Assembly: GCA_016195145.1 (NCBI GenBank)
Contig: JACQAF010000088.1
Location: 1-5,076, forward strand
Length of the DNA stretch: 5,076 bases
Direction: 5' to 3'
Source of the DNA: Rhodospirillales bacterium
GTDB taxonomy: Bacteria; Pseudomonadota; Alphaproteobacteria; CACIAM-22H2
Within the stretch, counting starts at the first letter, position 1. Each line of letters opens with the position of its first letter. The notes beneath the pieces were generated by a model. It saw only the letters and a program-made list of their open reading frames with translations, had not been told where the DNA came from and did no database searches. Position numbers and translations under genes: made by a program. Below are positions 1-5,076 of the stretch, one piece after another.

Positions 1-1
1 G

Positions 2-769
2 CTGCTCGTCGCGTTGTTCGGGCTGTCGTTTACCGGCGGTGCAAGCGCCCAATCCTTGACGGCGGAATAAAAACAAGCCCTCGCCCCAACCGGAAAACTT
101 CGTGCCGCCCTTTACCTCGGCGGCCCGACGAACGTGATCAAGGATCCCGCTTCGGGCGAGATGAAAGGCGTGGGATACGAACTCGGCAAGGAACTGGCCC
201 GGCGCATGGGAGTTCCCTATGAACCGATAGTCTATCAGACGCCGCGCCTTCTCGTCGACGACGCCACTTCCGGCAAGTGGGATGTTGCCTTCGTCGCGCG
301 GGACGCCAACCGCGAGAAGATCATGAATTTTACCGCTGTCTATCTCAGCCTCGAACAAGGCTATCTGGTGCCCGCCGGCTCGCCGATCAAAACCATGGCC
401 GAGGTCGACCGGCCCGGCATCCGCGTGGGCGTGCCGGCCGGCGGCGCGGTCATCCCGCCGCTCAAGCGCACGCTGAAAAGCGCTGAATTGGTCGAGGTCG
501 GCATGCCCGACGCCGCCGATCTGGTAAAATCCGGCAAGGTCGATGTGTTCGCCGCCAACAAGGCGAATCTTTTCACGATAGCGGACAAACTATCCGGCGC
601 GCAGGTTCTCGCCGGCTGGTTTTCAGTCGACGAATTTGCCCTCGGCACCCCGAAGGGACGCGAGGCCGGCATGGCATATGTGCGTAAGTTCATCGAGACG
701 GTGAAGGCCGAGGGCATGGTCAAGGCGGCGGCCCAGCGGGCCGGCGTGCGCGGCACCATCGAGGAGTGA
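2..769 (+). pseudogene. Family-3 ABC transporter solute-binding protein, interrupted by an in-frame stop (5' end outside window)
   Basis: This is a periplasmic solute-binding protein of the SBP_bac_3 type, which delivers polar amino acids or similar small solutes to an ABC importer. Read in the frame of base 2, the window opens inside a signal peptide (LLVALFGLSFTGGASA, then QS), with an ASA signal-peptidase-I site near base 49. A TAA stop follows at 68-70. The same frame then continues without further stops as KQALAPTGKLRAALYLGG and runs to the TGA at 767-769. The family signature is clear: a GKLR..ALYLG first strand, GVGYELGKELARRMGVP, a WDVAFVARD segment, FTAVYLSLEQGYLVPAGSPI, and a C-terminal helix rich in A, K and R. 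A GTG at 134 could start a 211-residue remainder, but it has no convincing ribosome site and would lack both the export signal and the first beta strand. I therefore read the gene as broken, or as containing a sequence error. No permease or ATPase gene is in view. Confidence 0.82.
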
Positions 770-839
770 TCCCCAACCGCAGCCTGTTATACGCGTTGTC
801 CGGGCGCGCAATAACCAACGGTTGCGGCATGGCCGGAAA

Positions 840-1082
840 ATGACAAGAAACGTCGGCACGTTCTCGTTCGCCGTCTCGAAACGTGCGACTCAACGCCGAG
901 CGTCGCAAGATTATTCTGGACGCTACCCGGCTCGTCTTTGACAAACTGGGCTGCACGGCGCCTCGCTTCGTGAGATCGCTAAGGCAGCTGGCTGCACTAC
1001 CGGCACAATCTATCCGTATTTCACCGGCGAGGAGGAGGTATACGGCGAGCTTTTCCGCCTACCTAATCGGATTCCTCGCTGA
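840..1082 (+). pseudogene. TetR/AcrR-type regulator remnant with frameshifts
   Basis: This is the decayed DNA-binding domain of a TetR-family transcriptional repressor. From a GTG at 883, frame one reads RRKIILDATRLVFDKLGCTA, the first helix of the domain. At about base 960 the match jumps to another frame, reading LREIAKAAGCTTGTIYPYF followed by TGEEEVYGELFR. This is a textbook TetR helix-turn-helix (..SLREIAKAAG.TTGTIY.YF..KEELY..LF). The join needs one base added or two removed. The second frame stops at TGA 1080-1082, far short of the roughly 190-220 residues usual for the family. The phrase LESLSAA in a third frame near 1085-1105 may be more of the same gene. An ATG at 840 (MTRNVGTFSFAVSKRAT) lies in the frame of the second segment and may be the original start, implying another shift before 900. 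No ligand-binding domain is recognisable, so a functional product is unlikely. Confidence 0.78.
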
Positions 1083-1124
1083 GACTTGAATCGCTCAGCG
1101 CCGCAATCCCCGCGCTATTGGGGA
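1077..1124. other. Two small stem-loops between the TetR remnant and the lyase gene
   Basis: CGCTGAG at 1077-1083 is the exact reverse complement of CTCAGCG at 1094-1100 (loop of 10 bases). TCCCC at 1107-1111 pairs with GGGGA at 1120-1124 (loop of 8 bases). They lie downstream of the minus-strand lyase gene (stop at 1148), where a transcription terminator would be expected. Neither is followed by a T-run on either strand, so an intrinsic terminator is not demonstrated, and the first overlaps the end of the TetR remnant. Confidence 0.3.
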
Positions 1125-1147
1125 AACAGCGATTTCCTGGTGCCGGT

Positions 1148-2068
1148 CTAGTTCGAGCACGCGTCAGGTCCAAACAGGGAAAATTGGGCCAGCGCTTTGC
1201 GGAGGTTTTCCTCGACGTTCAGCGACAAGGATGACAGAGGCGGCAGGATGCGTGTCCATGCGGCGTCGCCGGTCCGCCAATGAAGGACTTTCTTGACCGC
1301 CTGCACCAATGGAAATTTCTGGAGCGCCAAACGGATTTCCGTGATCTCGCGCTGCGGATCGTCGCCGCCCCGGTTGCGGCCGGCAAGAAGCCTTGCTGCG
1401 ATCGGCGCGGTCACGTTTGTCGTCGCCGAAATGCATCCAGCGCCGCCGAGCGCAAGATTTTCGGAAAGGAACTGTTCGGAACCCGAAAAGACGCGGAATC
1501 CCGGAACGGTCTCGATCATGCTTTTGGTATTCGACCAGTCGCCGGAGCTGTCCTTGATCCCGGCGACAGTGTCGCCGAAGGCGGCGCGCAGGCGCTTGAT
1601 CAAACCGAGGGATATAGGCACCGCGCTCATCTGCGGGAAATGATAGAGATTGAGACGCAGCCGCGGATCGGCGAGGCGTTCGATCACCGTAGAAAAATAC
1701 GCGAATAGTCCGTCGTCAGAGACGCCTTTGTAATAGAAAGGCGGCAGGACCAGTACGTTGGGATAACCGTGTTCGAGGGCATGTTGCGTCAGGCGGACGG
1801 TGTCTCCGACCGCACACGAGCCTGTTCCGACGATAACGCGGTTGAGCGGAATCCGGGCGGCGGCGATCGCCTCGATAATGGCCAGGCGATTTACAAACGA
1901 CAGGGAGTTCGCTTCGCCCGTGGTGCCCAAGGGCGCGATGCCGGCGCATCCGTTATCCAGCAGCCACCGGCAATGGGCGATAAGGGAGTCGCGGTCCGCG
2001 CTTCCGTCGGGTGCGATCGGCGTCGGCGAAGCGGCGTAAATGCCGGCAATGAGTTCGGCAGAGGACAT
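1148..2068 (-). CDS. DapA/N-acetylneuraminate-lyase family protein (class I pyruvate-type aldolase or dehydratase)
   Basis: This 306-residue TIM-barrel enzyme of the dihydrodipicolinate synthase family would be cytosolic and form a Schiff base with pyruvate or another 2-oxo acid. Family hallmarks are in the right order: GIYAASPTPIAPDG at the N-terminus, the carboxylate-binding GTTGE loop (48-52), YYKG (112-115), the catalytic tyrosine Tyr142 in NLYHFPQ, the Schiff-base lysine Lys172 in GIKDSSGD, and GGAGCISATTNV (208-219). The length is normal (290-310). The start ATG at 2066-2068 is preceded by AAGGA about 12 bases upstream. Members range from true DapA to sugar-acid, hydroxyproline and 4-hydroxy-2-oxo-acid enzymes, so the substrate cannot be read from sequence. 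Linkage to a MocR regulator rather than to lysine genes argues for a catabolic role. It lies 24 bp downstream of the regulator gene on the same strand and is probably co-transcribed with it. Confidence 0.92.
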   Translation of the reverse strand: MSSAELIAGIYAASPTPIAPDGSADRDSLIAHCRWLLDNGCAGIAPLGTTGEANSLSFVNRLAIIEAIAAARIPLNRVIVGTGSCAVGDTVRLTQHALEHGYPNVLVLPPFYYKGVSDDGLFAYFSTVIERLADPRLRLNLYHFPQMSAVPISLGLIKRLRAAFGDTVAGIKDSSGDWSNTKSMIETVPGFRVFSGSEQFLSENLALGGAGCISATTNVTAPIAARLLAGRNRGGDDPQREITEIRLALQKFPLVQAVKKVLHWRTGDAAWTRILPPLSSLSLNVEENLRKALAQFSLFGPDACSN

Positions 2069-2092
2069 GGCGTTGGATTTTCCTTGGTGGTG

Positions 2093-3490
2093 TCAGGCAA
2101 GCGGGTTGAGAGGCTCCGGGCGGCGCGCGAGAACGTCTTTCAGAACCTGCAGGGCGCGGTCGAGTTCGCCGCGGTTGCGCGCCGCGCCGAGGTTGATTCG
2201 GACGGCATGCGGCATTTCAAGACGCCCGACCGCGTACGCCTCGGCGGGAATGACGGCGACGCCGCGCGCGCGGGCCTGGTCGACAAATTCCTCGGTGCGC
2301 CAAGGTTGGGGTAATTTGAGCCAGGAATGGAGGCTGCAGGGGGGGCATTCATAGCCAAATCCCGCAAAGGCACGCGTCGCCCGGGCTGCCCGCACGGCCA
2401 GCTCCTGGCGTTGGGTATCGATAATCCGCCACGCCGTTCCGTCGTTGATCCATATCGACGCCACTTCCGCCATCAGGGGCGTTGCCATCCAGGTTGTCGC
2501 CCGGATGCCGGCGATAATCTGCCTTGTCATGCCCTCCGGCGTCGCGATATAGCCGACGCGTAGCCCCGGGGCGATCGCTTTTGAGGTGCCGGTAATCAGT
2601 ATCGTGCGATCGGGTGCGAACGCGGCGATCGGCGATGGATGATCGTCGAGCATCGGTCCGTGCACGTCGTCTTCGATGATCGCAATATCGTACCGCTCGG
2701 CGACGCGCGCGATCGCCTTGCGCCTGGCTTCATTCATCGTGACGGTGGTCGGGTTATGCAGCGACGGCACGCAGACAAGCACCTTGGCCTTGCCGGCCTT
2801 GCACGCGTCCTCGAACGCATCGGGGAGAAGACCCTGATCGTCCATCGGCAGCCCGTGCAACCCGATCTGAAGCTTGGCAGCGATCGCCTTCAGCCCGGCA
2901 TAGGTGAGGGCCTCGGTGAAAACCGAGTCGCCCGCCCGCGTCAGGGCCATCAGCGATGCGCATAGTGCGTGCTGGGTACCGTTGCACACGACGATCTGCG
3001 CTGCCGAGACCGTGAGATGTGCGGTGCGCGATACCCAGATCGCCCCCGCCTCGCGATGGGATTCGGCGCCGGCGTCGCTTCGGTAATCCTGAAGCGAGGA
3101 AAGGTCGCGCCGTTTCGATAAGGCCCCGAGCGTCTCGGCCAGCTCGCCGCCGAACATATCCGTTGCCGGACGATTGGTTGTCAGGTCGATCAGGCCGGGG
3201 CCCGATTCCGGATCGTCGGCAATGCTGTCGAGATTGCGGACGATCGTTCCCCGGCCCGGGCTCGCAACGACGAGGCCCCGGCGGGCGAGGTCCGTATAGG
3301 CATGCGCGATCGTGCCCACGGTTACGCCAAGATCATGGGCAAGCTGACGGTGCGGCGGCAATTGGACGCCGGGCTTCAATCGGCCCTGTTCAATATCACC
3401 CGCGAAAGCATCGGCGATCGCAGCATAGATCGGGCCATTGCGGTGGGCGGGGTCGGGAATTTGTATCGGCACGATGCAATTCTTAATCAT
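2093..3490 (-). CDS. MocR-family regulator: GntR winged helix fused to a PLP-dependent aminotransferase-like domain
   Basis: This is a 465-residue cytosolic transcription factor of the MocR subfamily of GntR. Residues 20-85 form the winged helix-turn-helix (GPIYAAIADAFAGDIEQG, then LKPGVQLPPHRQLAHDLGVT, and the wing GLVVASPGRGTIVR). A linker leads to a fold-type-I aminotransferase domain (about 100-455) with the PLP-contact residues present: Asn246 in HNPTT, Asp274 in IIEDDVHG, the Schiff-base lysine Lys304 in TGTSKAIAPGLRVGY, and the carboxylate-binding arginine Arg431 in VRINLGA. At position 277, where many relatives carry tyrosine (EDDVYG), this protein has histidine. MocR proteins generally use PLP bound to an amino acid or amine as the signal and often control a divergent gene, which fits the dehydratase on the other side. 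ATG 3488-3490 is the only good start; the ribosome site is poor and the predicted leader very short. The overall length is typical. Confidence 0.95.
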   Translation of the reverse strand: MIKNCIVPIQIPDPAHRNGPIYAAIADAFAGDIEQGRLKPGVQLPPHRQLAHDLGVTVGTIAHAYTDLARRGLVVASPGRGTIVRNLDSIADDPESGPGLIDLTTNRPATDMFGGELAETLGALSKRRDLSSLQDYRSDAGAESHREAGAIWVSRTAHLTVSAAQIVVCNGTQHALCASLMALTRAGDSVFTEALTYAGLKAIAAKLQIGLHGLPMDDQGLLPDAFEDACKAGKAKVLVCVPSLHNPTTVTMNEARRKAIARVAERYDIAIIEDDVHGPMLDDHPSPIAAFAPDRTILITGTSKAIAPGLRVGYIATPEGMTRQIIAGIRATTWMATPLMAEVASIWINDGTAWRIIDTQRQELAVRAARATRAFAGFGYECPPCSLHSWLKLPQPWRTEEFVDQARARGVAVIPAEAYAVGRLEMPHAVRINLGAARNRGELDRALQVLKDVLARRPEPLNPLA

Positions 3491-3503
3491 TTAACACTGT
3501 GTC
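3491..3503 (-). promoter_or_regulatory. Candidate MocR operator, regulator-side copy
   Basis: The minus strand reads GACACAGTGTTAA immediately before the regulator ATG. It matches 11 of 13 positions with the sequence at 3715-3727 in front of the divergent dehydratase gene, and in both cases the motif points towards the gene it precedes. It contains the odd palindrome ACAC-T-GTGT on the plus strand (3494-3502). Lying between the predicted -10 box and the start codon, it is well placed for autoregulation. Binding by the MocR protein is inferred from position and repetition, not shown. Confidence 0.45.
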
Positions 3504-3508
3504 TTTAT

Positions 3509-3539
3509 ATTATAATACTATCTATTGACATCGAATCAA
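3509..3539 (-). promoter_or_regulatory. Candidate sigma-70 promoter for the MocR operon
   Basis: On the minus strand, TTGATT (3539-3534) is followed after 16 bases by TATTAT (3517-3512). An exact TATAAT overlaps it at 3514-3509, with a 19-base gap. Transcription would start near 3502-3505, leaving only about 12-15 bases before the ATG. This is assigned by consensus match only. Confidence 0.5.
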
Positions 3540-3714
3540 CATAATTTTGCAGAAACTTATAACAGGCTGATTTTCCATGAGAATGGCAAAAAATGTCAGA
3601 TACGAATCTCATCTAAGAAAAGATAATTCGCATTTCTAACAATGATTAAGTTCAGAAATTATTATTAAATATAACATTATCAAATAGATATTAAGTTAAC
3701 TTTTTCAATAAAAT

Positions 3715-3727
3715 GATACAGTGTCAA
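3715..3727 (+). promoter_or_regulatory. Candidate MocR operator, dehydratase-side copy
   Basis: GATACAGTGTCAA is the plus-strand partner of the motif at 3491-3503 (11 of 13 identical). Its last seven bases also form the left arm of the inverted repeat 3721-3742. It lies about 70 bases before the dehydratase ATG. GATACA (3715-3720) could also serve as a weak -10 box, which would make this a site where the regulator directly affects initiation. Confidence 0.45.
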
Positions 3728-3742
3728 TAAATTATTTGACAC
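3721..3742. repeat. Inverted repeat, 7-bp arms GTGTCAA / TTGACAC
   Basis: GTGTCAA at 3721-3727 and TTGACAC at 3736-3742 are exact reverse complements around an AT-only 8-base centre. The two-fold symmetry, 55 bases before the dehydratase start, is typical of an operator for a dimeric regulator. The right arm includes a perfect TTGACA, so bound protein could hide a -35 box. Confidence 0.6.
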
Positions 3743-3761
3743 ACAAAAACACAGGTGCAAA

Positions 3762-3787
3762 TTTCGCTGTTAGTCAGTTAGGCGAAA
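3762..3787 (+). promoter_or_regulatory. Possible leader hairpin before the dehydratase start
   Basis: TTTCGC (3762-3767) pairs exactly with GCGAAA (3782-3787). The loop carries a direct repeat, GTTAG-TCA-GTTAG. The right arm overlaps AGGCGAAAG, the only purine-rich stretch available as a ribosome site for the ATG at 3798. The stem is short, so this is a weak prediction. Confidence 0.25.
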
Positions 3788-3797
3788 GAAATTATAA

Positions 3798-4871
3798 ATG
3801 GCAAACCAGTCTGTAGGCGGTGTCAAAGCGGTACGAAAAGAACCGCCAACGTTGGACGACGTATATGACGCCGCCAGCCGGCTGCAGGGCGTTGCCGTAT
3901 ACACGCCGTTGCTCGAATCACAGGTGCTGAACGATCTGGCTGGCGGCCGAGTGCTCCTAAAAATGGAAACGTTGCAGCGCACCGGGTCGTTCAAGTTTCG
4001 CGGTGCGTATAACCGCATCAGCCGCCTGTCGTCGAAAGAAAAAGACGGTGGGATCATCGCGTTTTCTTCCGGCAATCATGCCCAGGGCGCGGCAGCGGCG
4101 GCCCAACTCGCCGGCGTTTCGGCATTGATCATGATGCCGAGCGATGCCCCGCAGATAAAGGTCGCCGGCACCCGGTCCTACGGCGCGGAAGTGATGTTTT
4201 ACGACTACCGGAAAACCGGCACGCGAGAGGAAACCGCCGCCCGCCTCGCGGCCGAACGCAACGCCACCATCGTGCCGCCCTACGACGATCCCTACATTAT
4301 CGCCGGCCAGGGAACCGTGGCCTTGGAGATTCTCGCCCAGGCGAACGGAATGAACGTCAAGATCGACAGCCTGCTGGTTCCCTGCTCGGGCGGCGGGTTG
4401 ACGGCCGGTTGCGCTATCGTCATGGACGGCATGAGCCCCGGCACATCGGTCTATTCCGTGGAGCCGAAGGGATTCGAAGATACCGCGCGGTCACTTGCCA
4501 GTGGCGAGCGGGTCAGCAATCAGCCCGACGCGCGCAGCTTCTGCGATGCATTGCTGATATCGCCGCCGGGCGAGATAACCTTCGCCGTCAATCGCGCCAA
4601 GCTCGCCGGCGGCCTCGTGGTCAGCGACGACGAGGTGGCGGACGCCATCGCCTTCGCCTTCCGCCGCCTGAAACTGGTGATTGAGCCGGGCGGCTCCGTC
4701 GGTCTGGCGGCCGTTCTCGCCGGAAAGATCGACTGCGCCGGCAAAACGATCGCCGTCGTCTGCTCCGGTGCCAATGTCGATCCCAAGGTCTTTTGCAAGG
4801 CGTTGGAGCGGTCCGCGCACGCGTCACCGAGCGAAAATGCCGGGGCGAGATCCAACAAGGTGACCATCTGA
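3798..4871 (+). CDS. PLP-dependent threonine/hydroxy-amino-acid dehydratase (TdcB/IlvA catalytic fold, no ACT domain)
   Basis: This 357-residue fold-type-II PLP enzyme would eliminate water from a beta-hydroxy amino acid to give an enamine/imine and then a 2-oxo acid plus ammonia. Visible signatures are the PLP lysine Lys66 in GSFKFRGAYN, the cofactor-ring loop SSGNHAQG (90-97), the phosphate-cradling CSGGGL (196-201), IEPGGS (295-300) and CSGAN (322-326). The length matches biodegradative TdcB-type enzymes (about 320-350). The C-terminal regulatory ACT region of biosynthetic IlvA is absent, which points to catabolism. There is an extra N-terminal segment of about 16 residues and a polar tail after residue 340. 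The start ATG at 3798 has only a weak ribosome site. The stop (TGA 4869-4871) overlaps the next ATG by one base, so the downstream aspartate-dehydrogenase-like gene is probably translationally coupled. Candidate substrates are threonine, serine or 3-hydroxyaspartate; serine racemase and EutB-like enzymes share this fold. Confidence 0.93.
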   Translation: MANQSVGGVKAVRKEPPTLDDVYDAASRLQGVAVYTPLLESQVLNDLAGGRVLLKMETLQRTGSFKFRGAYNRISRLSSKEKDGGIIAFSSGNHAQGAAAAAQLAGVSALIMMPSDAPQIKVAGTRSYGAEVMFYDYRKTGTREETAARLAAERNATIVPPYDDPYIIAGQGTVALEILAQANGMNVKIDSLLVPCSGGGLTAGCAIVMDGMSPGTSVYSVEPKGFEDTARSLASGERVSNQPDARSFCDALLISPPGEITFAVNRAKLAGGLVVSDDEVADAIAFAFRRLKLVIEPGGSVGLAAVLAGKIDCAGKTIAVVCSGANVDPKVFCKALERSAHASPSENAGARSNKVTI

Positions 4872-5076
4872 TGCCGGCGACGGCGCGCGCGCTTCGGGTC
4901 GGAATCGGCGGATTGGGCGCCATCGGCTTTGCGGTGGCGCAGCGCCTGGACAAAGGGCTCCCCGGATTCGAGCTCGGCGCGGTTTCCGCTCGCGATCTAA
5001 CCGCGCCCGCGAGCGGATCGCAGGATTCGCGCGGCCCGTGCCGGTCGTCCCGCTGGCGAAGCTCGCCGACGTCGCC
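4871..5076 (+). pseudogene. Aspartate-dehydrogenase-like protein, N-terminal part, with an apparent frameshift (3' end outside window)
   Basis: This is the start of an NAD(P)-binding oxidoreductase that resembles L-aspartate dehydrogenase, which interconverts aspartate and iminosuccinate/oxaloacetate plus ammonia. From ATG 4871-4873 the protein reads LRVGIGGLGAIGFAVAQRL, a Rossmann first strand with the GLGAIG dinucleotide loop at residues 14-19, then GFELGAVSARDLT. After Thr44 the original frame becomes unlike the family, while the alternative frame from base 5005 gives RERIAGFARPVPVVPLAKL and ADVA to the window end, exactly the expected continuation. One missing C near 5001-5004 would restore DLTRARERIAG. 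The gene is either truly frameshifted or affected by an error next to a short C-run. The start overlaps the dehydratase stop (TGATG), with AAGG about 10 bases upstream as ribosome site. Other DUF108-containing dehydrogenases look alike at this end, and the catalytic C-terminal domain is not visible. Confidence 0.78.

Larger units (their letters stand above)
3491..3797. other. AT-rich divergent control region, about 26% G+C
   Basis: The 307 bp between the divergent start codons hold no convincing gene. A hand count gives 81 G or C bases, against coding flanks above 60%. The region contains the two candidate operator copies, the promoter of the MocR operon, an inverted repeat at 3721-3742 and repeated TGTCA/TGACA half-sites at 3526, 3594, 3722 and 3737. 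No clear sigma-70 promoter towards the dehydratase stands out; TTGACA at 3736 lacks a good -10 partner. Confidence 0.75.

Noticed and set aside
361..759. A 132-codon minus-strand frame inside the solute-binding protein gene
   Set aside because: The opposite strand has an unmistakable solute-binding protein; the reverse frame shows no family features.
770..840. Terminator after the solute-binding protein gene, from CAACCG and CGGTTG repeats
   Set aside because: The arms are only six bases, about 40 bases apart, and no T-run follows.
1769..2314. A 181-codon open frame on the plus strand across the end of the regulator and the start of the lyase gene
   Set aside because: It lies antisense to two genes with clear family motifs, has no recognisable domain, and is the usual open shadow frame of GC-rich DNA.
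3019..3486. A 155-codon plus-strand frame opposite the DNA-binding end of the MocR gene
   Set aside because: Its arginine/proline-rich composition is typical of antisense reading of GC-rich coding sequence, and the minus-strand frame has the winged-helix signature.
3511..3530. TATAAT and TTGACA on the plus strand as a promoter towards the dehydratase
   Set aside because: The order is wrong (the TATAAT at 3511 comes before the TTGACA at 3525), and no -10-like hexamer lies 16-18 bases after the TTGACA.
3571..3591. CCAT-GAGA-ATGG small hairpin with T and A flanks
   Set aside because: The four-base core with a mismatch next to it is within chance expectation for AT-rich DNA, and it is not placed at a gene end.
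4491..4953. Several minus-strand open frames over the end of the dehydratase and the start of the dehydrogenase
   Set aside because: They are antisense to conserved PLP-loop and Rossmann motifs and have low-complexity, arginine-rich translations.

Overview
The window looks like a piece of a GC-rich, alphaproteobacterial-type chromosome. Coding sequence is strongly GC-rich (bases 4561-4620 are about 73% G+C by hand count). The gene families present (family-3 solute-binding protein, MocR regulator, DapA-like lyase, threonine-dehydratase-fold enzyme, aspartate dehydrogenase) are typical of amino-acid catabolic loci in that group. The taxon is an inference from style only. No RNA gene, insertion sequence, CRISPR array or tRNA is visible.

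Layout: (1) 2-769, plus strand: a polar-amino-acid-type ABC transporter solute-binding protein whose reading frame carries a TAA stop just after the signal peptide. (2) about 840-1082, plus strand: the broken N-terminal DNA-binding part of a TetR-type regulator, readable only by changing frame. (3) 1148-2068, minus strand: an intact DapA/N-acetylneuraminate-lyase family enzyme. (4) 2093-3490, minus strand: an intact MocR-type regulator (GntR winged helix fused to an aminotransferase fold), 24 bp upstream of the lyase gene and probably in one operon with it. (5) 3491-3797: an AT-rich (about 26% G+C) divergent control region. (6) 3798-4871, plus strand: an intact PLP-dependent threonine/hydroxy-amino-acid dehydratase. 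(7) 4871 to the window end, plus strand: the start of an aspartate-dehydrogenase-like gene, overlapping the dehydratase stop by one base and carrying an apparent one-base deletion at about 5003.

How they may work together: the divergent arrangement suggests that the MocR protein controls both its own operon (with the lyase) and the dehydratase-dehydrogenase operon. In support, a 13-bp sequence of the form GAYACAGTGTYAA occurs once in front of each operon, each copy pointing at its gene. A dehydratase of this fold followed directly by an iminosuccinate/aspartate oxidoreductase suggests a hydroxy-amino-acid route, for example 3-hydroxyaspartate to iminosuccinate to aspartate. That is an inference; a generic threonine/serine deaminase cannot be excluded.

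The damage is clustered at the window edges (binding protein, TetR, dehydrogenase), while the three central genes are intact. This may be real gene decay or sequence errors; raw reads would decide.
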